DNA of 64,000 bases, taken from NCBI GenBank assembly GCA_036381495.1, contig DASVCS010000057.1, positions 1 through 64,000 of the forward strand. The letters run 5' to 3'. Shown in pieces: positions 43,935 through 52,299 of this stretch. Source of the stretch: DASVCS01 sp036381495 (GTDB taxonomy: Bacteria > Gemmatimonadota > Gemmatimonadetes > Longimicrobiales > RSA9). The position numbers and the translations under genes were made by a program. The notes under the pieces are model-generated. The model had not been told where the DNA came from. It made no database searches and saw nothing but the letters and a program-made list of their open reading frames with translations. The stretch's first letter is position 1. Every line of letters begins with the position of its first letter.

Positions 43935-45713
43935 TCAGTCGATCTTCCACCCCTCCCGCAGATACAGTCCCAGGAGCACCGGGTCGAGCAGGGTGTTGAC
44001 CGCGTCGGTGCCGGAATCCAGCCAGCCGCGGCCGAAGACCGTCGCGGCGCGGAAGACGTCGGGCGTGAGATAGCTCGTCGGGACGGGGAAGCGGTCGAGC
44101 ATCGCGATCCGGTCCCGCAGCTCCGCCGGCGGCGCACCCCGCCGCCACGCCAGGATCCAGCCCCACTCGCCGAAGCTCGGCACGTTGTCGTGGTAGGGGA
44201 GCGTGGCCAGGCCGGCGGCCTCGAGCGTCCGGCGGATGCAGAGGAACGCCTCCTTCGAGTGGTACGGCGAGGTGGCCTGCACGACGGCGACGCCGCCGGC
44301 CGCGAGATGCTGGCGGAGCCGCGTGTAGAACTCGCGACTGTAGAGCTTGACCAGTTCGACCGCGTTGGGGTCCGGGAAGTCTGCGATGATGACGTCGTAG
44401 CGACCGGGGATGGCGTCGACGAAGCGAAACGCATCCACGTTCATGATCTGGACCGATGCGACCGACTCGGTGCGCGGCCGTCCCTGCGCATCGGTGCGTC
44501 CGGTTTCGACGAAAACGCCCCGGTACCCCCCTGGCGAGATCCCCGGGCCGTCGATGGTCACGACGCGCGCATCGCGCAGCGAGCCGTCGTTGAGCCGCAC
44601 GAGCTCGGGCTCATGCGCCGCGAGGCGGGTCATCTCGGGATCGAGATCGACGAGCGTCGCCGTTCGAACGTCGGGGTACTTGAGGACCTCGCGCATGGCG
44701 AGGCCGTCGCCGCCGCCGAGGACCAGGACGCGCGCGTGTCGATCGGCCAGCACCATGGCGGGATGGACCAGATGCTCGTGGTAGATGCGCTCGTCCGCGC
44801 TGGAGAACTGGGTGTTGCCGTTGATGTAGAGCCGGAACTCGTCCGTGGCGGGGTCGTGCGTGAGCACGATATGCTGGTAGCGCGTGGTCGTCGAGAGGAC
44901 GATCGGGTCCTCGTAGAGCCGTTGTTCGAGCGAAGCGGCCCATCTCCGGTTGCTGGCGTAGAGCACGCCGAGCCACGCGGCACAGGCGATGATCGCGACG
45001 GCGGGGAACCGGCGGCGCGAGGTGAGGCCGGCGCGACGGAAGTAGAGGAAGGTGGAGGCGGCGACGACGAAGTTGATGCCGGCCACGAGCACGCTGATCT
45101 CGGTCAGCGGCAGATAGCGGAGCAGGACCCACGCCCAGATGAGTGCGCCGGCGAGGCCGCCGATGTAGTCGGCGCTGAAGACGACGGCCACGTTGCGGCT
45201 GAGCCGGGGCGCGTAGCGCTCGTTGATGCGGAGGATGAGTGGGATCTCGAAGCCGATCAGGAAGCCGATCGACATGACGAACAGGTACTGGACGAGCGCG
45301 AAGTGGTCGGTGAGGACGGCGTAGGCGGCGTAGATGGCGAGGGGCGCGGCGCTGGTGAGGAGCGCGAGCGCGACTTCGACGGCGAGGAACCGCTCGATCA
45401 GGTTCCGGTCGCCCATGAACTTCTGGATCCAGGAGGCGAAGCCCATCATGGCGAGCATCAGCCCGATGATGACGCTGAACTGCTCGATCGAGTTGCCGAG
45501 GATGTAGCTCGAGACGGTGGCGAGGATGTATTCGCTGATGAGGCCGCTCGCGCCGGTCGAGAACATCGAGAACGCGAGCAGGAAGGTCGCGATTCGCGGG
45601 CTGGCGGCGGTTGCAGCCGGCACTCGGGCCGGAGCCCCGGGCGCGGCGTTGTCGGGCGCCGGGATCGCCGGCGGATCCGAGGTCGCGGCACCGTAGTGCG
45701 GTCTGGATTCCAT
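43935..45713 (-). CDS. Membrane-embedded spermidine-synthase-like protein
   Basis: A 592-aa protein in two halves. The first (about 40-265) has roughly seven to eight transmembrane segments (LLAFSMFSTGASGLISEYIL onward). The second (about 275-560) is a polyamine aminopropyltransferase domain with the decarboxy-SAM site VLVLGGGDGLAMREVLKY, VDLDPEM, and the catalytic-Asp block YDVIIADFPDPN. VQATSPYHSKEAF follows as in spermidine synthases. Such fusions put the active domain at the cytoplasmic face. AGGAAG lies upstream of the ATG. It is the last gene of the minus-strand module (XpaC/TelA/DUF4178/DUF2617/lipoprotein/DUF350), 187 bases after the DUF350 gene. That gap holds only a repeated GGATCCGGT word. 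Product identity is unproven. Confidence 0.88.
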   Translation of the reverse strand: MESRPHYGAATSDPPAIPAPDNAAPGAPARVPAATAASPRIATFLLAFSMFSTGASGLISEYILATVSSYILGNSIEQFSVIIGLMLAMMGFASWIQKFMGDRNLIERFLAVEVALALLTSAAPLAIYAAYAVLTDHFALVQYLFVMSIGFLIGFEIPLILRINERYAPRLSRNVAVVFSADYIGGLAGALIWAWVLLRYLPLTEISVLVAGINFVVAASTFLYFRRAGLTSRRRFPAVAIIACAAWLGVLYASNRRWAASLEQRLYEDPIVLSTTTRYQHIVLTHDPATDEFRLYINGNTQFSSADERIYHEHLVHPAMVLADRHARVLVLGGGDGLAMREVLKYPDVRTATLVDLDPEMTRLAAHEPELVRLNDGSLRDARVVTIDGPGISPGGYRGVFVETGRTDAQGRPRTESVASVQIMNVDAFRFVDAIPGRYDVIIADFPDPNAVELVKLYSREFYTRLRQHLAAGGVAVVQATSPYHSKEAFLCIRRTLEAAGLATLPYHDNVPSFGEWGWILAWRRGAPPAELRDRIAMLDRFPVPTSYLTPDVFRAATVFGRGWLDSGTDAVNTLLDPVLLGLYLREGWKID

Positions 45714-45900
45714 GAGGCTTCCTACCCCTGCGCGGCGGACGGGTCCCTCGGGCGTCCCGCGCCGGTCCGGTCGGATCCGGTGCTGGTGCAGCCGGATCCG
45801 GTATCAGCGCCGTCGTCGCGGTGGCGCCGCGCTCGCCCGCTCTCCGGCGTGAGTCCTCGCCGCTCTGCGCGGAGGAGCGGCGGCCGCGGGCGGCGGCGCA

Positions 45901-46737
45901 TCACACGATGATGGCGGTGATGACGAGTGCGACGGCGATCTGCACGGAGCTGGCGACGGCGATGGCGGCGACGTTGCGGTCGCGCTCGATCTCCGTGCGG
46001 AAGTCGGTGTTGGGGAGGAAGATCCAGTCGATGGGCTTGAGGATGGCGAGGAGGACGATGATCCCGATGGCGGCGCTGATGACGAAGCTGGTGATGTCGG
46101 TCGTCCAGCTCGTGAAGTCGCCGGCGAGGCTTGCGGCGAGGACGATGCCGAGGGCAATGAGCATCCCGCCGACCATGAGTCCTGCGGCCGCGTTTCCGCC
46201 GCCGATCTCGCCGAGTGCATTGAACGGCGTGAGCTTCTCGTAGAGGATGACGAGCACGACGAGGGCGAGCTGCCCGAGCGCGAAGAAGACGACGGCGGCA
46301 AGCACGCCGCCGCCGACGCCGCCGAAGGAGCTCATCGCGATGAACCCTGTGGCGATGAACGCGCAGAGCTCGACGAGGCCGACGGCGACATTGCCGCCGC
46401 GGACGGCGGCGCGGTTGTCGATGCCGTGGAGGAGTACGGCGTTGGCGATCCAGGCGGCCACGAGGATGAGGACGGTCAGGACGGCGCCGTCGATCATGGT
46501 GGCCGCGAGGTCGGCGCCGAAGCCGCCGACGGCGGGTGTACTCATGATCCCGTACAGCCCGAGCGTGATGCCGAGGTAGACGCCGGCGCGGCGAAGGCCG
46601 ACGGCGATGTTGCTGTTCTCCTCGATTTCGTGGTCCGCGAAGCCGTTGCGGATGTCGAAGGCCTTCTTGGCGATCCACATCCACAGGAACGCGACCACGA
46701 CGTAGGCGATCAGTTCAGCGATCCGCTGGATCTCCAT
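45901..46737 (-). CDS. DUF350 family membrane protein (two repeats)
   Basis: A 278-aa integral membrane protein with about eight hydrophobic segments arranged as two similar halves, each resembling DUF350 (UPF0719). The first half runs from AELIAYVVVAFLWMWIAKKA through SNIAVGLRRAGVYLGITLGL. The second starts near GQLALVVLVILYEKL and includes NAAAGLMVGGMLIALGIVL. The E. coli homologue is YjfL, encoded next to a PspA paralogue and a glutathionylspermidine-synthase-like protein. GGAGAGG precedes the ATG. It lies 38 bases after the lipoprotein gene of the same module. Its transport or sensing role is unknown. Confidence 0.85.
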   Translation of the reverse strand: MEIQRIAELIAYVVVAFLWMWIAKKAFDIRNGFADHEIEENSNIAVGLRRAGVYLGITLGLYGIMSTPAVGGFGADLAATMIDGAVLTVLILVAAWIANAVLLHGIDNRAAVRGGNVAVGLVELCAFIATGFIAMSSFGGVGGGVLAAVVFFALGQLALVVLVILYEKLTPFNALGEIGGGNAAAGLMVGGMLIALGIVLAASLAGDFTSWTTDITSFVISAAIGIIVLLAILKPIDWIFLPNTDFRTEIERDRNVAAIAVASSVQIAVALVITAIIV

Positions 46738-46775
46738 GATCCTCTCCTGCCCCTCCGTCGGAGGTGTCGATCGGG

Positions 46776-48404
46776 CTACTTGCCGCCGCCAGCGGGACCG
46801 CGCCCGCGGGCGGCCGGGCCGGCGCCGCGCAGTGAAATGTCCTGCGAGCGGAATCCACCCCGCCGCGCGAAGGTCGTGCGGGCGAAGCGGCCGCCCGCGG
46901 AGGTGGTCCGAGAGCCCCAGGTGCCGTAGATCGGGCGGTCGGCGTCGGGTCCGTAGTAGGGGCGCCGGCCACGGTAGTCGCGGCTCCAGCCGACCCAGTC
47001 GTCGTAGGCGTATCGGTATCCGGCGCCGCCGAAGAGGCGCGAGAGGAAGACGTACTGGCCGTACCAGTGCCAGAAGCTCCGGCCGTCGCGCTCCTTGCGC
47101 CACTCGCCGTAACGCGGGTTGCCGACGAAGGCCATGCCCGGAGGCGCGGCCTCCTCGATCGCCTCGTCCTCGAAGTAGCCGTACGGTTTCGACACGATCG
47201 CCATGCCGAGGTCGGCCTGGTTCTCCACGAAGTCCTCGACGTCGACTTCGATCCAGTCGGTGGTGGTCGTGTCTCCGTTCTCGACCAGCAGGTAGCGGTG
47301 GTAGGTGCGCGGGTAGGCGTCCTCGATCCACAGCTCGGCCTGATCGAAGCCCCGGGGCCAGGATGCGGCGGGATCCACGCCCAGCCGTTCCCAGTGCTCG
47401 GCCGGGATGGCGAGGTCGAGGTGGGGTCCACCCCAACCCGTGCCGGCGTCGTAGCGGGCGATCACGCCATTGCGGAGCGAAGAGGCGGCCTGGACGAGGT
47501 AGTCGTACGTCTCCGGCGGGACCATCCGCACGGGGTAGGTCCCGGTCTGCTCGTACCTGCTGCCATCGCAGCAGTTGTCCCACGCGGCGCGTCCGACCTG
47601 GACCCAGTAGTCGGCGCGCATGTCGGCGAGGATCTTCGTGTAGCTGCGATCCAGTTCGCCGAGTTTGGCGATGAGTGCCGGGACGGCGCTGTCGAGGCGC
47701 TCGAGCGTCGCGGCGACCGTCACGGTGCCATCGCCGAGGACCGCGTAATCGGCCGACGCGCCGGCCTGGTGCGCCTCGAGCTGGGTGCGCGCGGCCGCGA
47801 GTGCACGGTCCGCCTCGGCGTCCGCGGCCGTCACGATGCCGACGAGGCTGTCGATGTCCGCTGCGCGGCGCGGATACCGTTCCCGCATCCGGTCGGCGAC
47901 GGGGGCGAGGATGGCGACCAGCGAATCGATGCGCTCGGCCTGATCCCCGGCCGTGGCGACGAGCGCCGCGCCCTCATCGCGTGCGCGGATGAGGAACGCG
48001 CGTCGTTGCGCGGGCTCGCGGGCGGTGTTGCGCGCGTCGCGGAGCATCTCCTCGATGGCCGTGACCGCGCGGGTCACCTGGTCCGCCTGTTCGGCCCGGT
48101 TCTCTTCCAACAACGGCGCCACGCGGCTCTCGAAGGCGGCGCGCGCTTCGGCCACGAGACGATCGGCCGCATCGAAGCTCGCCGCCCACTGTTCACGCTC
48201 GGCGTACGGCGCGAAGAACGCGAATTCGTCGGACTGCGTGAGCGAGCGGTAGCGTTCCCGCATGCCGGCCACATCAGCGGCGAGCGAATCCATGCGCATG
48301 GGGAGGACATCGGCGCGCCGGCGCAACGCCTCCGGCAGACGGTTGCACGAGCCGGCGATGAGGCCGAGCGCGAGGAGGGCGAAAGCGCGGCTTCCGAGGT
48401 TCAC
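46776..48404 (-). CDS. Large lipoprotein of the DUF350/DUF4178 module
   Basis: A 542-aa predicted lipoprotein (signal ending A-G-S-Cys20; GTG start with GAGGAGC upstream, overlapping the DUF2617 stop as GTGA). Residues about 25-270 form a long alpha-helical, coiled-coil-like region. The second half is aromatic-rich with many Tyr/Trp (DYWVQVGRAAWDNCCDG, FWHWYGQYVFLSRLFGG). The C-terminal tail is Arg/Gly-rich (ARTTFARRGGFRSQ). I do not recognise the family. Position between DUF2617 and DUF350 genes suggests it is the envelope-facing component of that module. Confidence 0.7.
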   Translation of the reverse strand: MNLGSRAFALLALGLIAGSCNRLPEALRRRADVLPMRMDSLAADVAGMRERYRSLTQSDEFAFFAPYAEREQWAASFDAADRLVAEARAAFESRVAPLLEENRAEQADQVTRAVTAIEEMLRDARNTAREPAQRRAFLIRARDEGAALVATAGDQAERIDSLVAILAPVADRMRERYPRRAADIDSLVGIVTAADAEADRALAAARTQLEAHQAGASADYAVLGDGTVTVAATLERLDSAVPALIAKLGELDRSYTKILADMRADYWVQVGRAAWDNCCDGSRYEQTGTYPVRMVPPETYDYLVQAASSLRNGVIARYDAGTGWGGPHLDLAIPAEHWERLGVDPAASWPRGFDQAELWIEDAYPRTYHRYLLVENGDTTTTDWIEVDVEDFVENQADLGMAIVSKPYGYFEDEAIEEAAPPGMAFVGNPRYGEWRKERDGRSFWHWYGQYVFLSRLFGGAGYRYAYDDWVGWSRDYRGRRPYYGPDADRPIYGTWGSRTTSAGGRFARTTFARRGGFRSQDISLRGAGPAARGRGPAGGGK

Positions 48405-48991
48405 GACGTGCTCCTCGTCCGAGGGTCCGTCCGGAAGGTGATCCGCGAGCGGGTCACGACGAGGGCATCCTCGTTCGGGTACGCGTGGACCGTGTCGACG
48501 ACGAAGGCGCGGCCCGACCGGTGGAGCCGGCCGTGGATGACGGTCTTCGGCGCGTCGTACGCATCGGTGGCAGGGAACGCGTGGACCAGCCCGAATGCCG
48601 GATCACCGGACCGGACGGCGTGTACGCGTGCTTCGACGGCCGTCGCGAGCGCACCCAGCGCCGCACGGCTGCCGCGCCGGGCGGCGAAGCGGTAGCGCAC
48701 GCCGGACGCCGGGGCGGCGCGCCGTCCGGACCGCGCCTCGATGCGCCGGCGCGGGAGCACGGGTGCGCCCGGGCCGGCATCGACGCACGCGAGCACTTCA
48801 CTGAACGCGAAGCCGGGGCCGTCCACGGCGATGTAATGGCTGGCGCCGATGATTCCGGCGTGGATGCGGACCCTGCCGAGCGTGAGCGTCGCCGTGTCGA
48901 GCACGTGGAACCGCGCGGTGTCGACCACACCTCGCACGAGCGTGTGATGCAGCGCGGCCGCGGATTGGTCGACATACAGGAGCGCCGGCAT
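48401..48991 (-). CDS. DUF2617-like protein
   Basis: A 196-aa soluble protein without signal peptide. The motif IIGASHYIAVDG near residues 47-58 and the general layout resemble DUF2617. That family, as I remember it, occurs in actinobacterial clusters with DUF4178, DUF350 and spermidine-synthase genes. The middle is Arg-rich (about 80-110), and RFHVLD and RSGRAFVVDTVHAYPNEDAL look like beta strands. The ATG follows the DUF4178 stop without a spacer, and the stop overlaps the next gene (GTGA). Function unknown. Family assignment is from one motif plus context. Confidence 0.6.
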   Translation of the reverse strand: MPALLYVDQSAAALHHTLVRGVVDTARFHVLDTATLTLGRVRIHAGIIGASHYIAVDGPGFAFSEVLACVDAGPGAPVLPRRRIEARSGRRAAPASGVRYRFAARRGSRAALGALATAVEARVHAVRSGDPAFGLVHAFPATDAYDAPKTVIHGRLHRSGRAFVVDTVHAYPNEDALVVTRSRITFRTDPRTRSTS

Positions 48992-49642
48992 TCAGCCCTC
49001 GGCGGGGACCAGGACCTCGATCGCGTCCGGAGCGACGCTGCGCGAGAGCCAGAGCGTGTACTCCTCGCGGCCCGGCTGCGCCGGGTCGGTCCACTCCTCG
49101 ATGGTCAGCCAGTCGCCATCCGCGGAGACGAAGTCGTAGAAATAGGCGAATTCGGACTTGCCTGCGCGCTCGAAGACGGCGGCGTAGTCGTCGTCATAGA
49201 CGAACTCGCGGCCATCGAGGAAGAGGCTGTCCTCCTCCTCGACGATCGTGTCGAGGTCGTCCTCGTCGACGGCGGCGCCCGCGTCATCGCGCACATCTCG
49301 GAACTCGAGGGCGCGCACGGTGATCGAGGCCTCGACCGCGTCATCCTCCTCCCACTCGAGGTAGCGGGTCTCACCGGATTCGAGGCAGAAGATTCGCAGC
49401 TCGGTCCAGGCCTCATCCTCGTAGACGCGCGTGTGGTCCTCCGAGGTCTCGCGGTACGAGTTCGACTCCTCGACGCGGTAGGTCCTGTTGTCGAGGCGGA
49501 AATAGGCGCCGGGGCCGAGGTCCTTGATGGTGTGTCGCCAGCGCTCGGCGGGCGCGATCAGCCGGCCCACGTCGAGCTGGCGGATCGCGGCGAACTGCGC
49601 GTCCAGCACGCGGCGCTCGGCCGCGCTCAGCGATCCGGCCAT
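48992..49642 (-). CDS. DUF4178 protein
   Basis: A 216-aa acidic soluble protein. DUF4178 features are the early DLGPGAYFRLDNRTYRVEES strand pair, WTELRIFCLESGETRYLEWEEDD, FVYDDDYAAVFERAGKSEFAY, and the closing EWTDPAQPGREEYTLWLSR. The ATG is one base after the TelA stop, with GAGG in the end of that gene, and its stop abuts the DUF2617 start. In other bacteria DUF4178 is found with PspA/TelA-type proteins, DUF350 and polyamine synthases. No enzymatic motif is visible. Confidence 0.82.
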   Translation of the reverse strand: MAGSLSAAERRVLDAQFAAIRQLDVGRLIAPAERWRHTIKDLGPGAYFRLDNRTYRVEESNSYRETSEDHTRVYEDEAWTELRIFCLESGETRYLEWEEDDAVEASITVRALEFRDVRDDAGAAVDEDDLDTIVEEEDSLFLDGREFVYDDDYAAVFERAGKSEFAYFYDFVSADGDWLTIEEWTDPAQPGREEYTLWLSRSVAPDAIEVLVPAEG

Positions 49643-49643
49643 C

Positions 49644-50822
49644 TCAGGCCTCCCCCTCGATCTCGAGCTGTCCCTCGACGCCCTTGGCCGCCACGAATGC
49701 CGCCGTGCGCTCTTCGAGCTGGCGGCGCATCCCCGCGATCTCGCCCAGGTTCCGGCGCGCCTTCTCCGCGGCCATCTTGCGCGCGGCATCCGCCTCGTCC
49801 ATGGCGGCGATCAGGTCCTCGTGCGCGGACCGGAGCTTGTCCATCGCCAGGACGGGGCTGTTCGCCATCTCGTTGATCTGCGCGGACTGCTCACGCAGCG
49901 CCGCCGCGTTGGCGGCGAGCAGGTCCGAGGCGGTCTCGCGCGTGGCCTGCACCGCCGTCGCCACCTGCTTCTGCCGCTGGAGCCCCGCCTGGATCGCGAG
50001 CCCGACGGTGAGCAGGTTCTTGGTCACCGTCATGGTCCGCTTGGCGGAGTCGATCAGCTCGAGGTTGTTGTCCGTGGTCAGCGTAATCGATGCATAGAAC
50101 TGCTCGAAGACCTGCTCCATCATGCGCAGGTCCTGGACGCGCGTCGCGATCTTCGAGACCATCGCGTCCAGCCGCCGCTGTTCGGCCGGGTCCGTGCTCT
50201 CCGCCTTGGCGCGCTCCAGCTCGGCCCAGATGACTTCGGCCTGATAGGCGACGAGGCGCACGACCGCGTGCTGCTCGCGGACCCGGTCATAGAGCTGCTC
50301 CAACTCGATGTTGTCGTGGAGCAGCATGTCGCAGCCGCCGCGCAGTCCGTCGATGATCGCGTCGACCTGGGTCTGGAGGCTCTGCTGCTTGGCCGCGATG
50401 TCGGCCAGGATGTCGCCCACGGTGGGGACCTTGCGCAGCGTGCGCGTGACGAACCCCGCCAGTCCTTTGCGGCTCAGGATCTCCTCGCGCTCCTTGAGGC
50501 GCGGGTGCGGATTGAGCTCGTCCGTGATGCGCCGCAAGTCGAGGAGCCCCTTCCCGATCGGGTCGTTGCCCCCCTCGATCCCCTTCATCAGTGTACCGAG
50601 CTTGGTGTCGAGCAGCTCGATGGTCTGGCTGGCGCGCTCCTCGGCCTCGGCGCCGAACATCGTGACCTTGCGGCGGGTCTCGAGATCACCGGGGTCGGCG
50701 GTGATCTGCTGAACGATCGCGAGCGCCTTGCCGCGTGCCTCCTCGACCTGCGCGGCATCCGCACCCTTCGGCGGCTGCGGCTCGATCGGGGCCGGCGTCT
50801 TCGAGCTCTCGGTCTCGGGCAT
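49644..50822 (-). CDS. TelA-family (toxic anion resistance) protein
   Basis: A 392-aa helical cytoplasmic protein of the TelA/YaaN/KlaA family, linked to tellurite and envelope-stress tolerance. Recognisable segments are FGAEAEERASQTIELLDTKL, GKGLLDLRRITDELNPHP, TLRKVPTVGDILADIAAKQQ, QLYDRVREQHAVVRLVAYQA and DAMVSKIATRVQDLRMMEQV, and the final coiled coil ends near residue 380. No membrane segment is predicted. AGAGGA lies just before the ATG. The adjoining XpaC-like gene repeats the xpaC-telA pairing known in Firmicutes. It is part of the seven-gene minus-strand module; the actual stress is unknown. Confidence 0.9.
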   Translation of the reverse strand: MPETESSKTPAPIEPQPPKGADAAQVEEARGKALAIVQQITADPGDLETRRKVTMFGAEAEERASQTIELLDTKLGTLMKGIEGGNDPIGKGLLDLRRITDELNPHPRLKEREEILSRKGLAGFVTRTLRKVPTVGDILADIAAKQQSLQTQVDAIIDGLRGGCDMLLHDNIELEQLYDRVREQHAVVRLVAYQAEVIWAELERAKAESTDPAEQRRLDAMVSKIATRVQDLRMMEQVFEQFYASITLTTDNNLELIDSAKRTMTVTKNLLTVGLAIQAGLQRQKQVATAVQATRETASDLLAANAAALREQSAQINEMANSPVLAMDKLRSAHEDLIAAMDEADAARKMAAEKARRNLGEIAGMRRQLEERTAAFVAAKGVEGQLEIEGEA

Positions 50823-50878
50823 TCCTCTGCGCTCCTGTCGTGCTGGGGCAGTGGCCGATGGATGGTAAGCGGCGCGAC

Positions 50879-51472
50879 TCAGCGTGAGGCGTCGCCGAAG
50901 CGTGCGCCGATGAACTTCGCCGCGACGGACATCTCGTCCGCCTTCTGCGTACGTACTGCATCCCTCGCGCGTTCCAGCGCGCCGATGAGCGCGTCCAGCG
51001 AGCTGGCGACCTCGCCTTCGCGCTCCGCGCGCTGCGCGCCGGTGAGCGCCGCGTAGCGTCCGACGACGTGGGGGAGGTAATCGGTGCACGCCCGATTGAC
51101 CTCCCACGCCACGGCGCTGGAGGGATGGTTGTCGTTCACCTCGGGAACGAGCTCGCGTAGCAGGTCGATCGCCGTCTCGACCCGGCTGAGGGGCGCCTCG
51201 GGGAAGCCGAGCGTGCGCGCGCGGATGTTGATCGTCACCAGCCGAGCCATCAACTCGCGCGTGTCCGGTTCCGCTGCCGCGGCGGGCGCGGCCGGCCGCG
51301 TGGAACCGCCGCGGGACGTCAGCCGCACGGCGACGAACCCACCCAGCGCGCCGGCGCCGATCCCGACCAGGGCGGCCGTCAGGTTGGGGAGCGCGAGTCC
51401 CGTGAGGAACCCGCCGACGCCGCCGACCACGAGGGCGACTACGGCGAACACCGCGAGGTCCCTGCGTTTCAT
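50879..51472 (-). CDS. XpaC-like membrane protein preceding telA
   Basis: A 197-aa protein with two adjacent transmembrane segments (LAVFAVVALVVGGVGGFLTG and LTAALVGIGAGALGGFVAV, about residues 5-45) and a cytoplasmic helical domain (about 65-197, LMARLVTINIRARTLGF and onward). Topology and the position 56 bases before telA match XpaC (the '5-bromo-4-chloroindolyl phosphate hydrolysis' family), which is paired with TelA in Bacillus. Direct sequence similarity was not tested. GGAG precedes the ATG at 51472. It is the first gene of the minus-strand module. Confidence 0.65.
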   Translation of the reverse strand: MKRRDLAVFAVVALVVGGVGGFLTGLALPNLTAALVGIGAGALGGFVAVRLTSRGGSTRPAAPAAAAEPDTRELMARLVTINIRARTLGFPEAPLSRVETAIDLLRELVPEVNDNHPSSAVAWEVNRACTDYLPHVVGRYAALTGAQRAEREGEVASSLDALIGALERARDAVRTQKADEMSVAAKFIGARFGDASR

Positions 51473-51875
51473 AGTCGCTCCGTTCCGGTGAGGTTTTCCG
51501 TGCCGCCCATGGCGCACGCCACGCCCCGAGCCTGCCGGTTGCGGCCGGCGCGCCGCGGCATCCCGAATGGATGCGTCGAACCCGTGCCACGGCGAACGCG
51601 GCCCACGCGACCCTGCGCCGGGCGCACCGAATTCGGTCGGGGCGACACCGGAATATACGGTGGTCGCCCGGTCGAGGGAACCGGCGTCCCCGGACGAGGC
51701 GATGCCGGCGCGCCGGGGCGCTGCCGAAAGGTGAAAGCGACCGCCGCGGCCGAGGGTTGACAGCCCTGGACGCCACGTCTATCGTTCCGGCCGGAAACCT
51801 GCGACAATGCGCCGTGTATTCTATCAAGCGCATGACTGGGAGCCGATTTCCGCAATTGGATATGAGGAGGAGTCG
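51473..51875. other. 403-base divergent intergenic region
   Basis: No convincing gene lies here; the long minus-strand reading frame is Arg/Pro-rich compositional noise. Toward the minus-strand module, TATATT (51652-51657 on the reverse strand) with TTCCCT 17 bp upstream is a candidate promoter that leaves a leader of about 170 bases. Toward the Fe-S carrier gene, a TTGACA promoter lies at 51757. AT-rich patches near 51652 and 51820-51850 contrast with the GC-rich surroundings. Confidence 0.5.
51757..51785 (+). promoter_or_regulatory. Promoter of the Fe-S carrier and nadA pair
   Basis: Perfect TTGACA (51757-51762), a 17-bp spacer and TATCGT (51780-51785). The ATG lies at 51876, giving a leader of about 85 bases. 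Best-matching sigma70-type promoter seen in the window. Confidence 0.55.
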
Positions 51876-52205
51876 ATGACCATCACGGTCACCCCCACCG
51901 CGGTCGCCGAGGTTCGGAAGTTCATGGAAGAGCAAGGAGCCGCCGAGGGGGCGGGACTGCGCGTGGCCGTCCTGCCGGGCGGCTGTTCGGGGTTTCAGTA
52001 CGGGCTCAACATCGAGGACGAGGCACAGGAGGATGATGAGATCCTCGACTCGAACGGGCTGCGGATCTTCGTCGATCCGTTCAGTGTCCAGTACCTGGAC
52101 GGCGTCGAGATCGATTACGTGACGACGATGATGGGCTCGGGTTTCGCGTTCAACAACCCGAACGCGACGGGCGGCTGCGGTTGCGGCAGCTCGTTCACGG
52201 CGTAG
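51876..52205 (+). CDS. A-type iron-sulfur cluster carrier (IscA/ErpA-like)
   Basis: A 109-aa HesB/IscA-fold protein that delivers Fe-S clusters to target enzymes. The three conserved cysteines are present: GGCSGFQYG and the terminal GGCGCGSSF. The opening ITVTPTAVAEVRKFMEEQG and DPFSVQYLDGVEIDYV are typical. ATG 51876 is chosen because GAGGAGGAG lies four bases upstream and the family begins here; a longer frame from 51807 adds non-conserved sequence. ErpA versus IscA cannot be settled by sequence alone. It is followed by nadA, whose product needs a [4Fe-4S] cluster, so a dedicated supply is plausible. Confidence 0.93.
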   Translation: MTITVTPTAVAEVRKFMEEQGAAEGAGLRVAVLPGGCSGFQYGLNIEDEAQEDDEILDSNGLRIFVDPFSVQYLDGVEIDYVTTMMGSGFAFNNPNATGGCGCGSSFTA

Positions 52206-52228
52206 CACCCCGGGCGATGAGAAGCGAT

Positions 52229-52262
52229 CCCGGGTCCGCAGGGGGCGCCCTGCGGACCCGGG
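52229..52262 (+). terminator. Perfect 15-bp hairpin between the Fe-S carrier and nadA
   Basis: CCCGGGTCCGCAGGG pairs fully with its complement around a four-base GGCG loop. It starts 24 bases after the stop. There is no T-run (CTCGTATAA follows), so it may end transcription only partly, act as an mRNA stabiliser, or serve as a processing site between the two genes. Confidence 0.5.
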
Positions 52263-52299
52263 CTCGTATAACGACCTCCCCAACGCAGGGACCGACCCG

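Noticed and set aside
51469..51855. Minus-strand 128-aa frame upstream of the XpaC-like gene
   Set aside because: Arg/Pro-rich with no ribosome binding site, and it overlaps two candidate promoters.
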